DNA from: Pseudomonas sp. TH15
Lineage (GTDB): Bacteria; Pseudomonadota; Gammaproteobacteria; Pseudomonadales; Pseudomonadaceae
Direction of reading: 5' to 3'
Assembly: GCF_016651105.1 (NCBI RefSeq)
Contig: NZ_JAEKEL010000001.1
Location: forward strand, 248,001 to 312,000
Length of the DNA: 64,000 bases
The translations under genes were made by a program, and so were the position numbers. Below, in pieces: positions 9,199 through 18,263 of the stretch. The notes beneath the pieces were generated by a model. It saw nothing but the letters and a program-made list of their open reading frames with translations, was not told the origin of the DNA and did no database searches. Positions within the stretch are counted from its first letter, which is position 1, and each line of letters begins with the position of its first letter.

Positions 9199-9933
9199 TC
9201 AGTTCGCATCGAATGGGTAGGGCTGTTTCCACTTGGCGAAGACCGGTTTCAACTGGCCGCTTTTCACCAGCCGTTCCATGCGCTGGTCGAACAACGCCAT
9301 CAACGCGCGGGCCTTGGGGTTGTCGGCAAAACACAGGAACAATGGCAACTCGGCGATGTGGGTTCGACGAAACTGCGACGGATCCTTGGCCCGGGCGACC
9401 ATGTAATCGACTTCGGTCAGCGCATCAATGTAATAGTCGGCGCGGTTGTGGGTCAGCATCGACAGGATTCCGGTACGCCGCACCACTTCGTTGTAGCGGT
9501 GAATGTTCGGCAGGTAATCCTGATATTTGTAGCCACGAACCCAGGCCAGTCGATAGTTGCCCAGGGTGTCGAGGGTCGGCGCCGGATTGCTCGCCAGGCC
9601 CAAGGCATAGATGTGATCGGTGTCGAAGTTCCAGTGCGGATAGAGCAGATCGCTGATTTCATCCCGATAGGAACCGACACAGGCGTCCACTTCGCCCCGC
9701 TGGGCCAAGCCCACGGCGCGCGTGTAAGGTTCGGTGCGGATGTCCAGCTTGACACCCGCCGGCTCGAAGATCGCCCGCAGCAGATCCCAGCCCAGGCCGT
9801 GGCCGTCAGCAGCGGTGTAGTCTTCCCAGTCTTCGCTGGCCAGATGAATCACGGACGGCGTCGGCGCGACATCCCCCGCCTGGGCGAGTGAGCAAAACAT
9901 CGCGAAAACCACCATCAACCAGCGTCGAGCCAT
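9199..9933 (-). CDS. Periplasmic solute-binding protein, amino-acid type (SBP family 3)
   Basis: 244 residues with signal peptide MARRWLMVVFAMFCSLAQA; the ATG at 9933 is chosen for that reason. The mature part has SEDWEDYTAADGHGLGWDLLRAIFEPAG and the paired-lobe pattern of PF00497 proteins (YTRAVGLAQRGEVDACVGSYR, YYIDALTEVDYMV). No permease or ATPase gene is next to it, so it is either an orphan binding protein or a periplasmic sensor partner. It follows pgpA by 22 bases on the same strand and may be the last gene of the rib/thiL transcript. The ligand cannot be read from the sequence. Confidence 0.85.
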   Translation of the reverse strand: MARRWLMVVFAMFCSLAQAGDVAPTPSVIHLASEDWEDYTAADGHGLGWDLLRAIFEPAGVKLDIRTEPYTRAVGLAQRGEVDACVGSYRDEISDLLYPHWNFDTDHIYALGLASNPAPTLDTLGNYRLAWVRGYKYQDYLPNIHRYNEVVRRTGILSMLTHNRADYYIDALTEVDYMVARAKDPSQFRRTHIAELPLFLCFADNPKARALMALFDQRMERLVKSGQLKPVFAKWKQPYPFDAN

Positions 9934-9955
9934 CCCTAGTTCCCCGGTTTGCCAC

Positions 9956-10459
9956 TCAGGCAAAAAGCCAAACCAGACCCTGCATCCCCAGCCATGCAAA
10001 GACCCCGGCCAATACGTCATCGAGCATGATCCCGACGCCGCCATGCACGTGGCGGTCGATCCAGCGAATCGGCCACGGTTTGAGGATGTCGAAGAAGCGG
10101 AACAACAAGAACCCTGCCAGCAACCAGTACCAACCTTGCGGCACCAGCCACAGGGTGATCCACATCCCGACCATCTCGTCCCAGACGATGCCTTCGTGAT
10201 CATGTACTCGCAAATCGTCGGCCACTTTGCCGCACAGCCAGAAGCCGAACAGCATGGTGATGCCGAGCATCAGCCAGTAACCCCAGTCGGGCAACATCTG
10301 CCACAACGGAATAAAGGGTAGCGCAACTAACGACCCCCAGGTGCCCGGTGCTTTTGGCAAGGTGCCCGAGCCGAAGCCGAACGCCAGGAAATGCCACGGA
10401 TTACGCCAGACCGAAGGCGGTACGAATTCCGCCGGGGTCTGTTTGGGATGATCTGTCAC
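9956..10459 (-). CDS. pgpA: Phosphatidylglycerophosphatase A
   Basis: PgpA removes the phosphate from phosphatidylglycerol phosphate in the inner membrane, giving phosphatidylglycerol. The 167-residue protein has the family's GFGSGTLPKAPGTWGSL and HDHEGIVWDEMVGMW motifs (the acidic residues bind Mg) and the FRFFDILKPWPI stretch between membrane segments. The start is a GTG whose GTGA overlaps the thiL stop, giving translational coupling. thiL-pgpA is the common gammaproteobacterial order. Confidence 0.94.
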   Translation of the reverse strand: MTDHPKQTPAEFVPPSVWRNPWHFLAFGFGSGTLPKAPGTWGSLVALPFIPLWQMLPDWGYWLMLGITMLFGFWLCGKVADDLRVHDHEGIVWDEMVGMWITLWLVPQGWYWLLAGFLLFRFFDILKPWPIRWIDRHVHGGVGIMLDDVLAGVFAWLGMQGLVWLFA

Positions 10460-11421
10460 GGTGTCTCCCGAAAATGTTGATAGCCCCGGGTTTGCGGGGT
10501 GATGTCTTGTCCATCGGCCTCCAGCAGCACAACGCCCTGCCCGGTCACGACCTGGCCGACCACTTGGATCGGCCAACCGTCGGCCAGCAGTCGGGGCAAT
10601 TCGACGGGCGGCAAAGTAAAGGCCAGCACGTAGTCGTCACCACCGCTCAGGGCCGCGTCTTCAGCGCCCGATTGACCGAGGAACGCCACTAACGCCGTCG
10701 ATACAGGCAGCTTACTCCGCTCAACCTGAATGCCGACCTTCGACGCGAGCGCAATATGCCCACAATCGGCGAGCAGGCCGTCGGAGATGTCCAGCGCCGA
10801 GGTAGCTTTGCCGCGCAACGCCTGACCGAGGGCCAGTTGCGGTTGCGGCGCCCAGTAATGGGCCAGCAACGGATCGGCGATGGCCGCTTCAGTAGTCCGC
10901 TGACCAAGCACCAGCGGCAAGGCCCCGGCGGCATTGCCCAGCTCACCGCCGACACACAGCAAGTCGCCCGGCTGCGCGCCACTGCGGGTCAACGCCTTGC
11001 CGACCGGCACACGGCCAAACACGGTCATCGTCAGGCTCAACGGCCCACGAGTGGTGTCGCCACCCACCAGCGCCACGCCACAGCTCTGCGCCATGACGTT
11101 CAAACCACGGGCGTAGGCGTCCAGCCAATCGGCGGTCACCGTCGGCAACGTCAGGGCAAGGGTAAAGGCAATGGGAGTGGCGCCCATGGCGGCCAGGTCA
11201 CTGACCGCTACAGCCAGCGAGCGCTGACCGAGCAAAAACGGGTCGCAAGGATCTGCGAAATGCACACCGGCAACGAGGGTGTCGGTGGAAATCGCCAACT
11301 GTTCCCCGGAGGGAACAGCCAGCAAGGCGCAGTCGTCGCCGATCCCAAGGGCAACGCCCTCGCCGCCCTGCGCACAAGGCGCGGCGGCGAAGAAATTGCG
11401 GATCAGCTCAAACTCGCCCAT
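10456..11421 (-). CDS. thiL: Thiamine-monophosphate kinase
   Basis: ThiL phosphorylates thiamine monophosphate to the active cofactor thiamine diphosphate, using ATP. The 321-residue product begins MGEFELIRNFF (ATG at 11421 rather than the open-frame start 15 bases earlier). It has GIGDDCALL and STDTLVAGVHF for nucleotide and Mg binding, GGDTTRGPLSLTMTVFG, and SALDISDGLLADCGHIA, all hallmarks of ThiL. It sits 27 bases after nusB and is coupled to pgpA. Thiamine diphosphate is the cofactor of Dxs, encoded in the same window. Confidence 0.96.
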   Translation of the reverse strand: MGEFELIRNFFAAAPCAQGGEGVALGIGDDCALLAVPSGEQLAISTDTLVAGVHFADPCDPFLLGQRSLAVAVSDLAAMGATPIAFTLALTLPTVTADWLDAYARGLNVMAQSCGVALVGGDTTRGPLSLTMTVFGRVPVGKALTRSGAQPGDLLCVGGELGNAAGALPLVLGQRTTEAAIADPLLAHYWAPQPQLALGQALRGKATSALDISDGLLADCGHIALASKVGIQVERSKLPVSTALVAFLGQSGAEDAALSGGDDYVLAFTLPPVELPRLLADGWPIQVVGQVVTGQGVVLLEADGQDITPQTRGYQHFRETP

Positions 11422-11447
11422 GGCATTTCCAAGCACTGATCAAAGGA

Positions 11448-11948
11448 TCAGCGCTTGAACGCCTTCACTTCAGCTTCACGCAGACGCGGGGCCAGCTTGT
11501 CGAGTACACCGTTGACGAACTTGTGGCCGTCGGTGGAACCGAAGACTTTCGCCAGCTCGATACCTTCGTTGATCACAACGCGGTACGGCACGTCGACACG
11601 CTTGATCAGCTCCCAGGTCGACAGGCGCAGAACGGCCAGTTCAACCGGGTCCAGCTCTTCGATCGTAATGTCCAGGCACGGGGCCAGGGCAGTATCGATC
11701 TCGGTGCGGTGCGCCGGAACGCCGTGCAGGATGTCGTGGAAGTAGGCGGCATCGACATCGCTGAAATCGTTATCGACCCGAAACTGCGCTTCGATCTCGT
11801 TCAGCGATTGCTTGGCCATGTGCCATTGATACAGCGCTTGAGTCGCGAGCTGACGGGCTTCGCGACGCTTGACGCTTTTCGATGGCTTGCCGGCATCCGC
11901 AGGCTTTGGATCGCGCGGGTTGAAACGATCACTTTCGTCGCTAATCAC
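11448..11948 (-). CDS. nusB: Transcription antitermination factor NusB
   Basis: NusB binds boxA RNA with NusE (S10) in the antitermination complex for rRNA operons. The 166-residue protein is all-helical, with [14 protein letters not shown] and a C-terminal [28 protein letters not shown] that defines the family. The first 25 residues are a polar extension common in Pseudomonas. A GTG start overlaps the ribH stop (GTGA). ribH-nusB adjacency is conserved in proteobacteria. Confidence 0.96.
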   Translation of the reverse strand: MISDESDRFNPRDPKPADAGKPSKSVKRREARQLATQALYQWHMAKQSLNEIEAQFRVDNDFSDVDAAYFHDILHGVPAHRTEIDTALAPCLDITIEELDPVELAVLRLSTWELIKRVDVPYRVVINEGIELAKVFGSTDGHKFVNGVLDKLAPRLREAEVKAFKR

Positions 11949-12421
11949 TTGGCCTCCAACTGCGCCAGCAGGCTGACCATTTCCAGAGCGGACAGGGCAG
12001 CTTCAGCACCTTTGTTACCGGCCTTGGTGCCGGAACGTTCGATGGCTTGCTCGATGGAATCAACGGTCAGGACGCCGAAAGCGACCGGTACGCCGAACTC
12101 CATGGACACCTGGGCCAGGCCCTTGGTGCATTCGCCAGCCACGTATTCGAAGTGCGGAGTACCGCCACGAATGACCGCGCCCAGGGCGATGATTGCCGCG
12201 TACTCGCCCTTCTGAGCGACTTTCTGCGCAACCAGCGGAATTTCGAAGGCGCCAGGCGCACGGATGATGGTGATGTCGCTTTCGCTCACGCCATGGCGAA
12301 CCAGGGCATCAACTGCACCGCTAACCAGGCTTTCAACGACGAAGCTGTTGAAACGGCCCACTACCAAAGCGTAGCGGCCTTTAGGGGCGATGAAGGTACC
12401 TTCGATGGTCTTCAGGGTCAT
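11945..12421 (-). CDS. ribH: 6,7-dimethyl-8-ribityllumazine synthase
   Basis: RibH condenses the ribityl-aminouracil with 3,4-dihydroxy-2-butanone 4-phosphate to give lumazine, the substrate of riboflavin synthase; it forms a large capsid-like oligomer. The 158-residue sequence has [21 protein letters not shown], and [16 protein letters not shown], with the catalytic His in the last. [18 protein letters not shown] closes the protein. Preceded by a 91-base gap with two hairpins and followed by coupled nusB. Confidence 0.97.
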   Translation of the reverse strand: MTLKTIEGTFIAPKGRYALVVGRFNSFVVESLVSGAVDALVRHGVSESDITIIRAPGAFEIPLVAQKVAQKGEYAAIIALGAVIRGGTPHFEYVAGECTKGLAQVSMEFGVPVAFGVLTVDSIEQAIERSGTKAGNKGAEAALSALEMVSLLAQLEAK

Positions 12422-12443
12422 TCGTTAGATCTCTTAAAGAGCC

Positions 12444-12466
12444 GGGACGCGTTTTCTACGCGTCCC
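12444..12466 (-). promoter_or_regulatory. Hairpin in the ribBX-ribH gap
   Basis: An 8-base stem (GGGACGCG/CGCGTCCC) around a 7-base loop lies 23 bases before the ribH ATG. A second, 6-base stem (GACTGG/CCAGTC, 12494-12511) directly follows the ribBX stop. Neither has a T-run, so they are not standard terminators. They may process or stabilise the mRNA. The region does not look like an FMN riboswitch. Confidence 0.4.
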
Positions 12467-12512
12467 TCAGTGATGTGTTAACCGCGAATCAAGGACTGGA
12501 AACACCCAGTCA

Positions 12513-13604
12513 TTATTCGGAGGGCACGTATTCTACAACTTCCAGATCGAAACCGGATATCGCATTAAATTTCATTGGCGCACTCATCAGGCGCATTTTG
12601 CGCACGCCCAGGTCCCGAAGGATCTGCGAACCGGCACCGACGATGCTGTAGGTGGTCGGTTTTTTCGCCGGTACGTGTTCCGCGGTTTCGCGGATGTGTG
12701 CCAGCAACACGTCGCCATCGAGCGGGTGACCGAGCAATAGCACCACGCCGCTACCGGCCTCGGCGACCGCAGCCATGGCGGCGCGCAGGCTCCAGCGGCC
12801 CGGTTGCTTGACCATCAGCAGGTCGCGCAACGGGTCCATGTTGTGCACCCGGACCAGGGTCGGTTCTTCAGCGCACACGGTGCCCAGGGTCAGGGCCATG
12901 TGCACGTCGCCTTCCACGGAATCACGATAGGTCACCAGGTTGAATTGGCCCAGTTCGCTGTCCAGCGGCTGCTCGGCAATCCGCTGAACGGTACGTTCGT
13001 GGATCATCCGGTAGTGAATCAGGTCGGCGATGGTGCCGATCTTGATGTTGTGTTCGGCAGCAAAGGTTTCCAGTTCAGCGCGACGGGACATGGTGCCGTC
13101 GTCGTTCATCACTTCGCAGATCACACCGCTCGGCTCGAAACCGGCCATGCGCGCCAGGTCGCAGGCCGCTTCAGTGTGGCCGGCGCGAGCAAGGGTGCCG
13201 CCGGGTTGGGCCATCAGCGGGAAGATGTGGCCCGGGCTGACGATGTCTTCGGCCTTGGCATCCTTGGCGGCAGCGGCCTGCACGGTGCGGGCGCGGTCGG
13301 CGGCGGAGATGCCGGTGGTCACGCCGGTCGTGGCTTCGATCGACACGGTGAACTTGGTGCCAAAACCGGAACCGTTGCGCGGCGCCATCAACGGCAGCTT
13401 CAGCAGTTCGCAGCGCTCGCGACTCATCGGCATGCAGATCAGGCCACGGGCGTGCTTGGCCATGAAGTTGATGTGTTCAGGCTTGCAGCACTCGGCGGCC
13501 ATGATCAGGTCGCCTTCGTTCTCGCGATCTTCGTCATCCATGAGGATGACCATCTTGCCTTGGCGGATATCTTCAACCAGTTCTTCGATGCTATTGAGCG
13601 CCAC
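12513..13604 (-). CDS. ribB: 3,4-dihydroxy-2-butanone 4-phosphate synthase with degenerate RibA-like tail (RibBX)
   Basis: The N-terminal half (about 1-200) is RibB, which makes the four-carbon unit for lumazine from ribulose 5-phosphate: VILMDDEDRENEGDLIMAA, GLICMPMS, and the DDGTMSR motif are present. The C-terminal half (about 205-363) resembles GTP cyclohydrolase II but the zinc cysteines are gone: where RibA has SECLTGD..RCDCG, this protein has HNMDPLRDLLMVKQPG. It is therefore unlikely to act on GTP; a true RibA is at 8327. Proteins of this shape are common in Pseudomonas and have been called RibBX. Located 16 bases downstream of ribE, in the main rib operon. Confidence 0.94.
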   Translation of the reverse strand: MALNSIEELVEDIRQGKMVILMDDEDRENEGDLIMAAECCKPEHINFMAKHARGLICMPMSRERCELLKLPLMAPRNGSGFGTKFTVSIEATTGVTTGISAADRARTVQAAAAKDAKAEDIVSPGHIFPLMAQPGGTLARAGHTEAACDLARMAGFEPSGVICEVMNDDGTMSRRAELETFAAEHNIKIGTIADLIHYRMIHERTVQRIAEQPLDSELGQFNLVTYRDSVEGDVHMALTLGTVCAEEPTLVRVHNMDPLRDLLMVKQPGRWSLRAAMAAVAEAGSGVVLLLGHPLDGDVLLAHIRETAEHVPAKKPTTYSIVGAGSQILRDLGVRKMRLMSAPMKFNAISGFDLEVVEYVPSE

Positions 13605-13620
13605 AAGGCACCCCCTTGAG

Positions 13621-14283
13621 TCAGGATTTGAGGTAGCCGTTGGCGGCCAGAAAGCTTTCGGTGATGTTACTGGAGCTTGGCTCTGCGGCCTTGTCGCCCA
13701 ACAACAGGCGCTCCAGATAACGTGCCAGCAAGTCCACTTCCAGATTCACCCGGCGACCTGGCTGGTAAGACGCCATGATGGTTTCGCTCAGGGTGTGGGG
13801 AATGATCGTCAGCAAGAACTCGGCGCCATCGACTGCGTTCACGGTCAGGCTGGTGCCATCGACGGTGATCGAGCCTTTATGGGCGATGTACTTGGCGAGG
13901 TCTTTCGGCGCGCGGATGCGGAATTCCACTGCGCGAGCATTTTCTGTACGGGCAACCACTTCGCCCACGCCATCGACGTGACCGCTGACCAGGTGCCCAC
14001 CCAGACGTGTGGTCGGGGTCAGGGCTTTTTCCAGGTTGACCGGGCTGCCGCTTTTCAGGTCGTTCATGGCGGTGCAGTCGAGGGTTTCGCGGCTGACGTC
14101 TGCCGCAAAGCCATTGCCTGGCAGTTCAACTGCGGTCAGGCATACGCCGTTGACCGCGATGCTGTCGCCCAGTTTGACGTCGCTCAGGTCGAGCTTGCCG
14201 GTTTCTACGTATACCCGCACATCTCCGCCTTTTGGGGTCAATGCACGAATACTGCCGATGGATTCGATGATGCCGGTAAACAT
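13621..14283 (-). CDS. ribE: Riboflavin synthase, alpha chain
   Basis: The enzyme dismutates two lumazine molecules to riboflavin. The 220-residue protein has two tandem lumazine-binding barrels: the first begins MFTGIIESIGSIRAL and has SIAVNGVCLTAVE and SRETL; the second has LGGHLVSGHVDGVGEV and SITVDGTSLTVNAV. I use the ATG at 14283, as the MFTGIIE start is invariant and GGAG lies just upstream. It is 46 bases from ribD and 16 from ribB. Often named ribC in older Pseudomonas annotation. Confidence 0.96.
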   Translation of the reverse strand: MFTGIIESIGSIRALTPKGGDVRVYVETGKLDLSDVKLGDSIAVNGVCLTAVELPGNGFAADVSRETLDCTAMNDLKSGSPVNLEKALTPTTRLGGHLVSGHVDGVGEVVARTENARAVEFRIRAPKDLAKYIAHKGSITVDGTSLTVNAVDGAEFLLTIIPHTLSETIMASYQPGRRVNLEVDLLARYLERLLLGDKAAEPSSSNITESFLAANGYLKS

Positions 14284-14329
14284 GGAGTCCTCCTCGAGAA
14301 CAAGGCTGTCGCGTGGCGCAAGCCGGGAA

Positions 14330-15463
14330 TTATACGCTCGCTGCTGGCACAGGTATGGCGATGACTCGCCAGTCATCGCCAACCGCGCGAATTTCGATGA
14401 TTTTGAGCTCGGGCGCATCCTTCATTTGCGCGAGCGGCCAGTCCAGCAATGGGCGCGCGGACGAGCCTAAAAATTTGCCGGCAATAAAGATCTGGAATTC
14501 ATCCACCAGACCTTGCTGGGCAAACGCGCCGGCCAGACGCGGGCCGGCTTCGACCAAGACTTCATTGACCCCACGATGGGCGAGTTCGACCAGCAATTTG
14601 CGCAAGTCGACCAAGCCATCGTCGCCGGCCACGATCAGGCATTCCGGGCCGTTGGCATATTGCTCTTCGATGGCCATGCAGGTGGCGACCAGCGCCGGGC
14701 CAGCCTTGAAGAACGGCGCATCCAGCGGCACGCGCAAACGGCCGTCGATCAGCACACGCAGCGGCGGACGGCTCATGGCCAACGCGGTTTGTTCAGCGTC
14801 CAGACCCAGTTCAGCGGCACGCACGGTCAACCGCGCATTGTCCGCCAGCACCGTGTCGGCGCCGGTCAGCACCACGCTGGCCTGGGCACGCAGGCGTTGT
14901 ACCGCCGAACGGGCGGCCGGGCCGGTGATCCATTGGCTTTCGCCGCTTTCCATCGCCGTGCGACCGTCCAGGCTCATGGCCAACTTGACCCGCACGAACG
15001 GCAAGCCGTGTTCCATGCGCTTGAGGAAGCCTTCGTTGAGCTTGCGCGCTTCGCCTTCCAGCACACCGCTTTCGGTAGCAATACCGGCCTGGGCCAATCG
15101 CGCCATGCCGCGACCGGCGACCGACGGGTTAGGGTCCTGCATCGATGCAACTACACGGGCGACACCGGCGTTCACCAGCGCATCGGCGCAGGGCGGCGTG
15201 TGACCATGGTGGCTGCAAGGTTCGAGGGTTACGTATGCAGTGGCGCCGCGAGCCTTATCGCCAGCAGCGCGCAAGGCGTGGACTTCGGCGTGAGGTTCGC
15301 CGGTGCGCACGTGCCAGCCTTCGCCGACAATCTGCCCGTCCCGCACGATCACGCAGCCCACCCGAGGGTTTGGGTGAGTCGTGTAGTGACCTTTGCGCGC
15401 CAGTTCCAGCGCGCGGGCCATGTAATGGGCGTCGAGGATGGCTTGTTCTGGGGAGGTGGTCAT
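14330..15463 (-). CDS. ribD: Riboflavin biosynthesis deaminase/reductase
   Basis: RibD carries out the deamination and then the NADPH-dependent reduction in the pyrimidine branch. The 377-residue protein has a cytidine-deaminase-like zinc domain, H58-A-E60 and [11 protein letters not shown] (C83 and C92), and a dihydrofolate-reductase-like domain from about 148 ([34 protein letters not shown]). The start ATG overlaps the nrdR stop (ATGA). nrdR-ribD is a conserved pair. Confidence 0.97.
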   Translation of the reverse strand: MTTSPEQAILDAHYMARALELARKGHYTTHPNPRVGCVIVRDGQIVGEGWHVRTGEPHAEVHALRAAGDKARGATAYVTLEPCSHHGHTPPCADALVNAGVARVVASMQDPNPSVAGRGMARLAQAGIATESGVLEGEARKLNEGFLKRMEHGLPFVRVKLAMSLDGRTAMESGESQWITGPAARSAVQRLRAQASVVLTGADTVLADNARLTVRAAELGLDAEQTALAMSRPPLRVLIDGRLRVPLDAPFFKAGPALVATCMAIEEQYANGPECLIVAGDDGLVDLRKLLVELAHRGVNEVLVEAGPRLAGAFAQQGLVDEFQIFIAGKFLGSSARPLLDWPLAQMKDAPELKIIEIRAVGDDWRVIAIPVPAASV

Positions 15464-15924
15464 TCTTTCACCGGCTCACGGGCCAGGCGATCGATCTCTT
15501 CGCGGAACTCGTTGAGGTCCTGAAAGCGCCGATACACGGAGGCGAAGCGAATGTAGGCGACTTCGTCGAGCTTTTGCAGCTCGGCCATCACCAGTTCACC
15601 GACCACGAGGGATTTGACCTCGCGTTCGCCGGTGGCGCGCAGTTTGTGTTTGATGTGCACCAGCGACGATTCGAGGCGTTCGACACTCACCGGACGCTTC
15701 TCCAGCGCCCGCTGCATACCGGCGCGCAGTTTTTCTTCGTCGAACGGCTGACGGCTGCCGTCGGTTTTGATCAGGCGCGGCAACACCAGTTCGGCGGTCT
15801 CGAACGTCGTGAAACGTTCGCCGCAGGCCAGGCATTCACGCCGGCGGCGCACCTGTTCGCCCTCGGCGACCAGACGCGAGTCGATGACCTTGGTGTCGTT
15901 GGCACCGCAGAAGGGACAGTGCAT
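15460..15924 (-). CDS. nrdR: Ribonucleotide reductase regulator NrdR
   Basis: NrdR represses ribonucleotide reductase genes when dATP is high. The 154-residue protein starts [17 protein letters not shown] and holds a zinc ribbon (C3, C6, C31, C34; CLACGERF), followed by an ATP-cone domain (about 49-139). I chose the ATG at 15924; the open frame upstream to 15981 lacks family similarity. First gene of the rib transcript, coupled to ribD. Confidence 0.96.
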   Translation of the reverse strand: MHCPFCGANDTKVIDSRLVAEGEQVRRRRECLACGERFTTFETAELVLPRLIKTDGSRQPFDEEKLRAGMQRALEKRPVSVERLESSLVHIKHKLRATGEREVKSLVVGELVMAELQKLDEVAYIRFASVYRRFQDLNEFREEIDRLAREPVKE

Positions 15925-16041
15925 GGTGGCAGGCAACAAAAAAAGGGAGGGCCATGGTAGCGCATCCCGGTGGCAAGACAAGCCATAGGGTTTGCGGTAT
16001 ACAGACGAGCTATTATGGATGTCACCTTGCTGGAGCCTTAA

Positions 16042-16506
16042 ATGTCCCTAAGACCGCTCGTCCTGCTCAGTATTTTAAGCCTGCTGGTGGCCTGCGGCAG
16101 CAATGCACCCAAGCCCCAGCCACCGACGCCGGGCCCCGCGCCGCAACAGGCGCAGAAAAAAGCCAAGGAGTCGGCTGACCTCGGCCCACTGCCCGCTTTT
16201 CAGCGTGAACTGAGCGGCACCCTGCAAGGCGTGCCGGCCGGTGCCGAAGTTGAGCTGGCGTTGCTGGTGATCGACGACAAATCCCGTCCGCAACAGTTGC
16301 TGGCCAGCTCCAGCCTGATCGGTACCAACCAAGTGCTGCCGTTTCGCCTGCGTTTCAATCCGGAATCCTTCCCGGTCGGCGCTCGCGTTGAACTACGTGG
16401 CCGCGCCAGCCAGTCCGGTCAGTTGATATTGCACTTGCCGGCCGTGCGCGTTGAGCAAGCCACCACCCAGGCCTTGGGCCAGCTGCAATTCGTCAAAGCA
16501 CCATGA
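16042..16506 (+). CDS. YbaY-like outer-membrane lipoprotein
   Basis: 154 residues with a lipoprotein signal peptide: LSLLVAC lipobox with the modified Cys at 18. After a Pro/Gln-rich linker ([15 protein letters not shown]) comes a beta-rich domain, [40 protein letters not shown], which fits the YbaY/YscW family (PF09619). Members are envelope lipoproteins; a precise role is not known. Its stop overlaps the start of the methyltransferase (ATGA). Confidence 0.82.
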   Translation: MSLRPLVLLSILSLLVACGSNAPKPQPPTPGPAPQQAQKKAKESADLGPLPAFQRELSGTLQGVPAGAEVELALLVIDDKSRPQQLLASSSLIGTNQVLPFRLRFNPESFPVGARVELRGRASQSGQLILHLPAVRVEQATTQALGQLQFVKAP

Positions 16507-17159
16507 TTGCACCGCTCGACCTGCAACAGGCATTGGGTGAACTGCTCGGTGACGCACAGCTTGTTGCTTGTGAGTTGCCGGACACTGACTTGAAGCTTTG
16601 GCTGATCGACGGCGACAACATGGATCGCGCCTTCAGCCCCGAAGAAACCCGGCGGATTCTGCACGAGCCGCCGTACTGGAGTTTCTGCTGGGCCAGCGGC
16701 TTGGCGGTGGCGCGTTATCTCGCTGAGTTTCCTGAGTGGGTCAAAGGCAAACGGGTGCTGGATTTCGGCGCCGGTTCCGGCGTGGCGGGGATTGCCGCCG
16801 TGAAAGCCGGGGCGCTGGAAGTGGTGGCCTGTGACCTGGACCCACTGGCGATTGCCGCGTGTCGGGCGAATGCTGAACTCAATGATGTGGAGCTCAATTA
16901 CTCGGCAGATTTCTTTGCCGAGGCGGATCGGTTTGATCTGATTCTCGTCGCCGACGTGCTGTATGACCGGGCGAATCTGCCGCTACTCGATGAGTTTTTG
17001 AGTCGTGGCCAGGAAGCGTTGGTCGCGGATTCGCGGGTGAGGGATTTTCGTCATCCGTTGTACCGGCGCATCGAGATGCTCGAGGCCATGACCTTGCCGG
17101 ACCTGGCCGAGCCCGAAGAGTTTCGGCATGTGAGCCTTTACCATGCGCGGCGCGGCTAG
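16503..17159 (+). CDS. Class I SAM-dependent methyltransferase (Nnt1/ETFB-KMT type)
   Basis: 218 residues with the Rossmann motif I VLDFGAGSGVAGIAA (about 83-97), acidic motif II CDLDPLAIAACRAN and motif post-I DLILVADVLYD. The PPYWSFCWASGLAVARYL segment before motif I is typical of COG3897 proteins, which include lysine methyltransferases acting on the beta subunit of electron-transfer flavoprotein. That target is a guess here. Coupled to the YbaY-like lipoprotein gene by a four-base overlap. Confidence 0.85.
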   Translation: MIAPLDLQQALGELLGDAQLVACELPDTDLKLWLIDGDNMDRAFSPEETRRILHEPPYWSFCWASGLAVARYLAEFPEWVKGKRVLDFGAGSGVAGIAAVKAGALEVVACDLDPLAIAACRANAELNDVELNYSADFFAEADRFDLILVADVLYDRANLPLLDEFLSRGQEALVADSRVRDFRHPLYRRIEMLEAMTLPDLAEPEEFRHVSLYHARRG

Positions 17160-17163
17160 AAGC

Positions 17164-17256
17164 ATCGCGAGCAAGCTCGCTCCCACAGTTGTTTTGTGTC
17201 GATCACAAAATCCTCGTTCGCCACAATTCCAATGTGGGAGCGAGCTTGCTCGCGAT
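17164..17256. repeat. REPIN (TCGCGAGCAAGCTCGCTCCCAC family)
   Basis: Inverted pair ATCGCGAGCAAGCTCGCTCC and complement beginning five bases after the methyltransferase stop; it may protect the 3' end of that mRNA. Confidence 0.87.
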
Positions 17257-17356
17257 AACGTCCTGTCAGCCAATACCTCTCCAACAGCCACCCCGCTTCC
17301 GGCCAGCCCCCACCAAGCCGTATAGTTGCCTCATTCACGCTTCCAAGAGATCCCCC

Positions 17357-18229
17357 ATGAGTCAGGAAACGCCGTACATCTTCGACGCCACGACTGCTGA
17401 TTTCGACCAGTCGGTGATCGAGAACTCTTTTCACAAGCCGGTGCTGGTGGATTTCTGGGCCGAATGGTGTGCGCCATGCAAGGCGCTGATGCCGATGCTG
17501 CAAACCATCGCCGAGAGTTATCAGGGCGAGTTGCTGCTGGCCAAGGTCAATTGCGACGTCGAGCCGGACATCGTCTCGCGCTTCGGCATTCGCAGCCTGC
17601 CGACCGTGGTGCTGTTCAAGGACGGTCAACCGGTGGACGGTTTTGCCGGTGCGCAACCGGAATCCGCCGTCCGCGCGATGCTTGAACCGCACGTACAAAT
17701 GCCGCCGCCGGCCGCTGCCGATCCGTTCGAACAGGCTCAGGCGTTGTTCGACGAAGGTCGTTTCGCCGACGCCGAAGCCATCCTCAAGGTGCTGCTGGGC
17801 GAAGACAATACCAACGCGAAAGCGCTGATCCTTTATGCGCGTTGCCTCACCGAGCGCGGTGAATTGGGTGAAGCGCAAACCGTGCTCGACGCGGTCAAGA
17901 CCGATGAGCACAAAGCCGCCCTGGCCGGCGCCAAGGCGCAGATCCAATTCCTGGGTCAGGCCAAGGATTTGCCGGATGCCGCCGACCTGAAAGCGCGCCT
18001 GGCGAAAAACCCGCAGGACGATGAAGCGGTCTATCAACTGGCGATCCAGCAACTCGCTCGCCAGCAATACGAACCGGCGCTGGATTCGCTGCTGAAGCTG
18101 TTCATCCGCAACCGCAGCTACAGCGAAGGCTTGCCGCACAAGACCTTGCTGCAGGTGTTCGAATTGCTGGGCAACGATCACCCATTGGTGACCACGTACC
18201 GCCGCAAGTTGTTTGCCGCGCTGTATTAA
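17357..18229 (+). CDS. Thioredoxin-TPR chaperone, CnoX/YbbN-like
   Basis: 290 residues: a thioredoxin domain (about 1-110) with active site WCAPCK (35-40 region) and the cis-Pro in IRSLPTVVLF, then tetratricopeptide-like helices (DPFEQAQALFDEGRFADAEAIL). This is the architecture of CnoX/YbbN, a holdase that protects proteins from chlorine stress and hands them to GroEL. Unlike E. coli CnoX (SXXC site), both cysteines are kept, so it may be an active reductase. The ATG at 17357 is chosen from family length; the frame upstream runs into the REPIN. Confidence 0.9.
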   Translation: MSQETPYIFDATTADFDQSVIENSFHKPVLVDFWAEWCAPCKALMPMLQTIAESYQGELLLAKVNCDVEPDIVSRFGIRSLPTVVLFKDGQPVDGFAGAQPESAVRAMLEPHVQMPPPAAADPFEQAQALFDEGRFADAEAILKVLLGEDNTNAKALILYARCLTERGELGEAQTVLDAVKTDEHKAALAGAKAQIQFLGQAKDLPDAADLKARLAKNPQDDEAVYQLAIQQLARQQYEPALDSLLKLFIRNRSYSEGLPHKTLLQVFELLGNDHPLVTTYRRKLFAALY

Positions 18230-18263
18230 AGATCAAAAGATCGCAGCCTTCGGCAGCTCCTAC
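18230..18263. repeat. Solo REP half-unit (AAGATCAAAAGATCGCAGCC family)
   Basis: A single arm of the same repeat that forms full hairpins at 41566-41646 and 44675-44755. It starts at the cnoX-like stop and reaches the stop of the minus-strand gene at 18260. It contains a small AAGATC-type palindrome. Confidence 0.7.

Noticed and set aside
12422..12512. FMN riboswitch before ribH
   Set aside because: The gap is too short and lacks the conserved core; only simple hairpins are seen.
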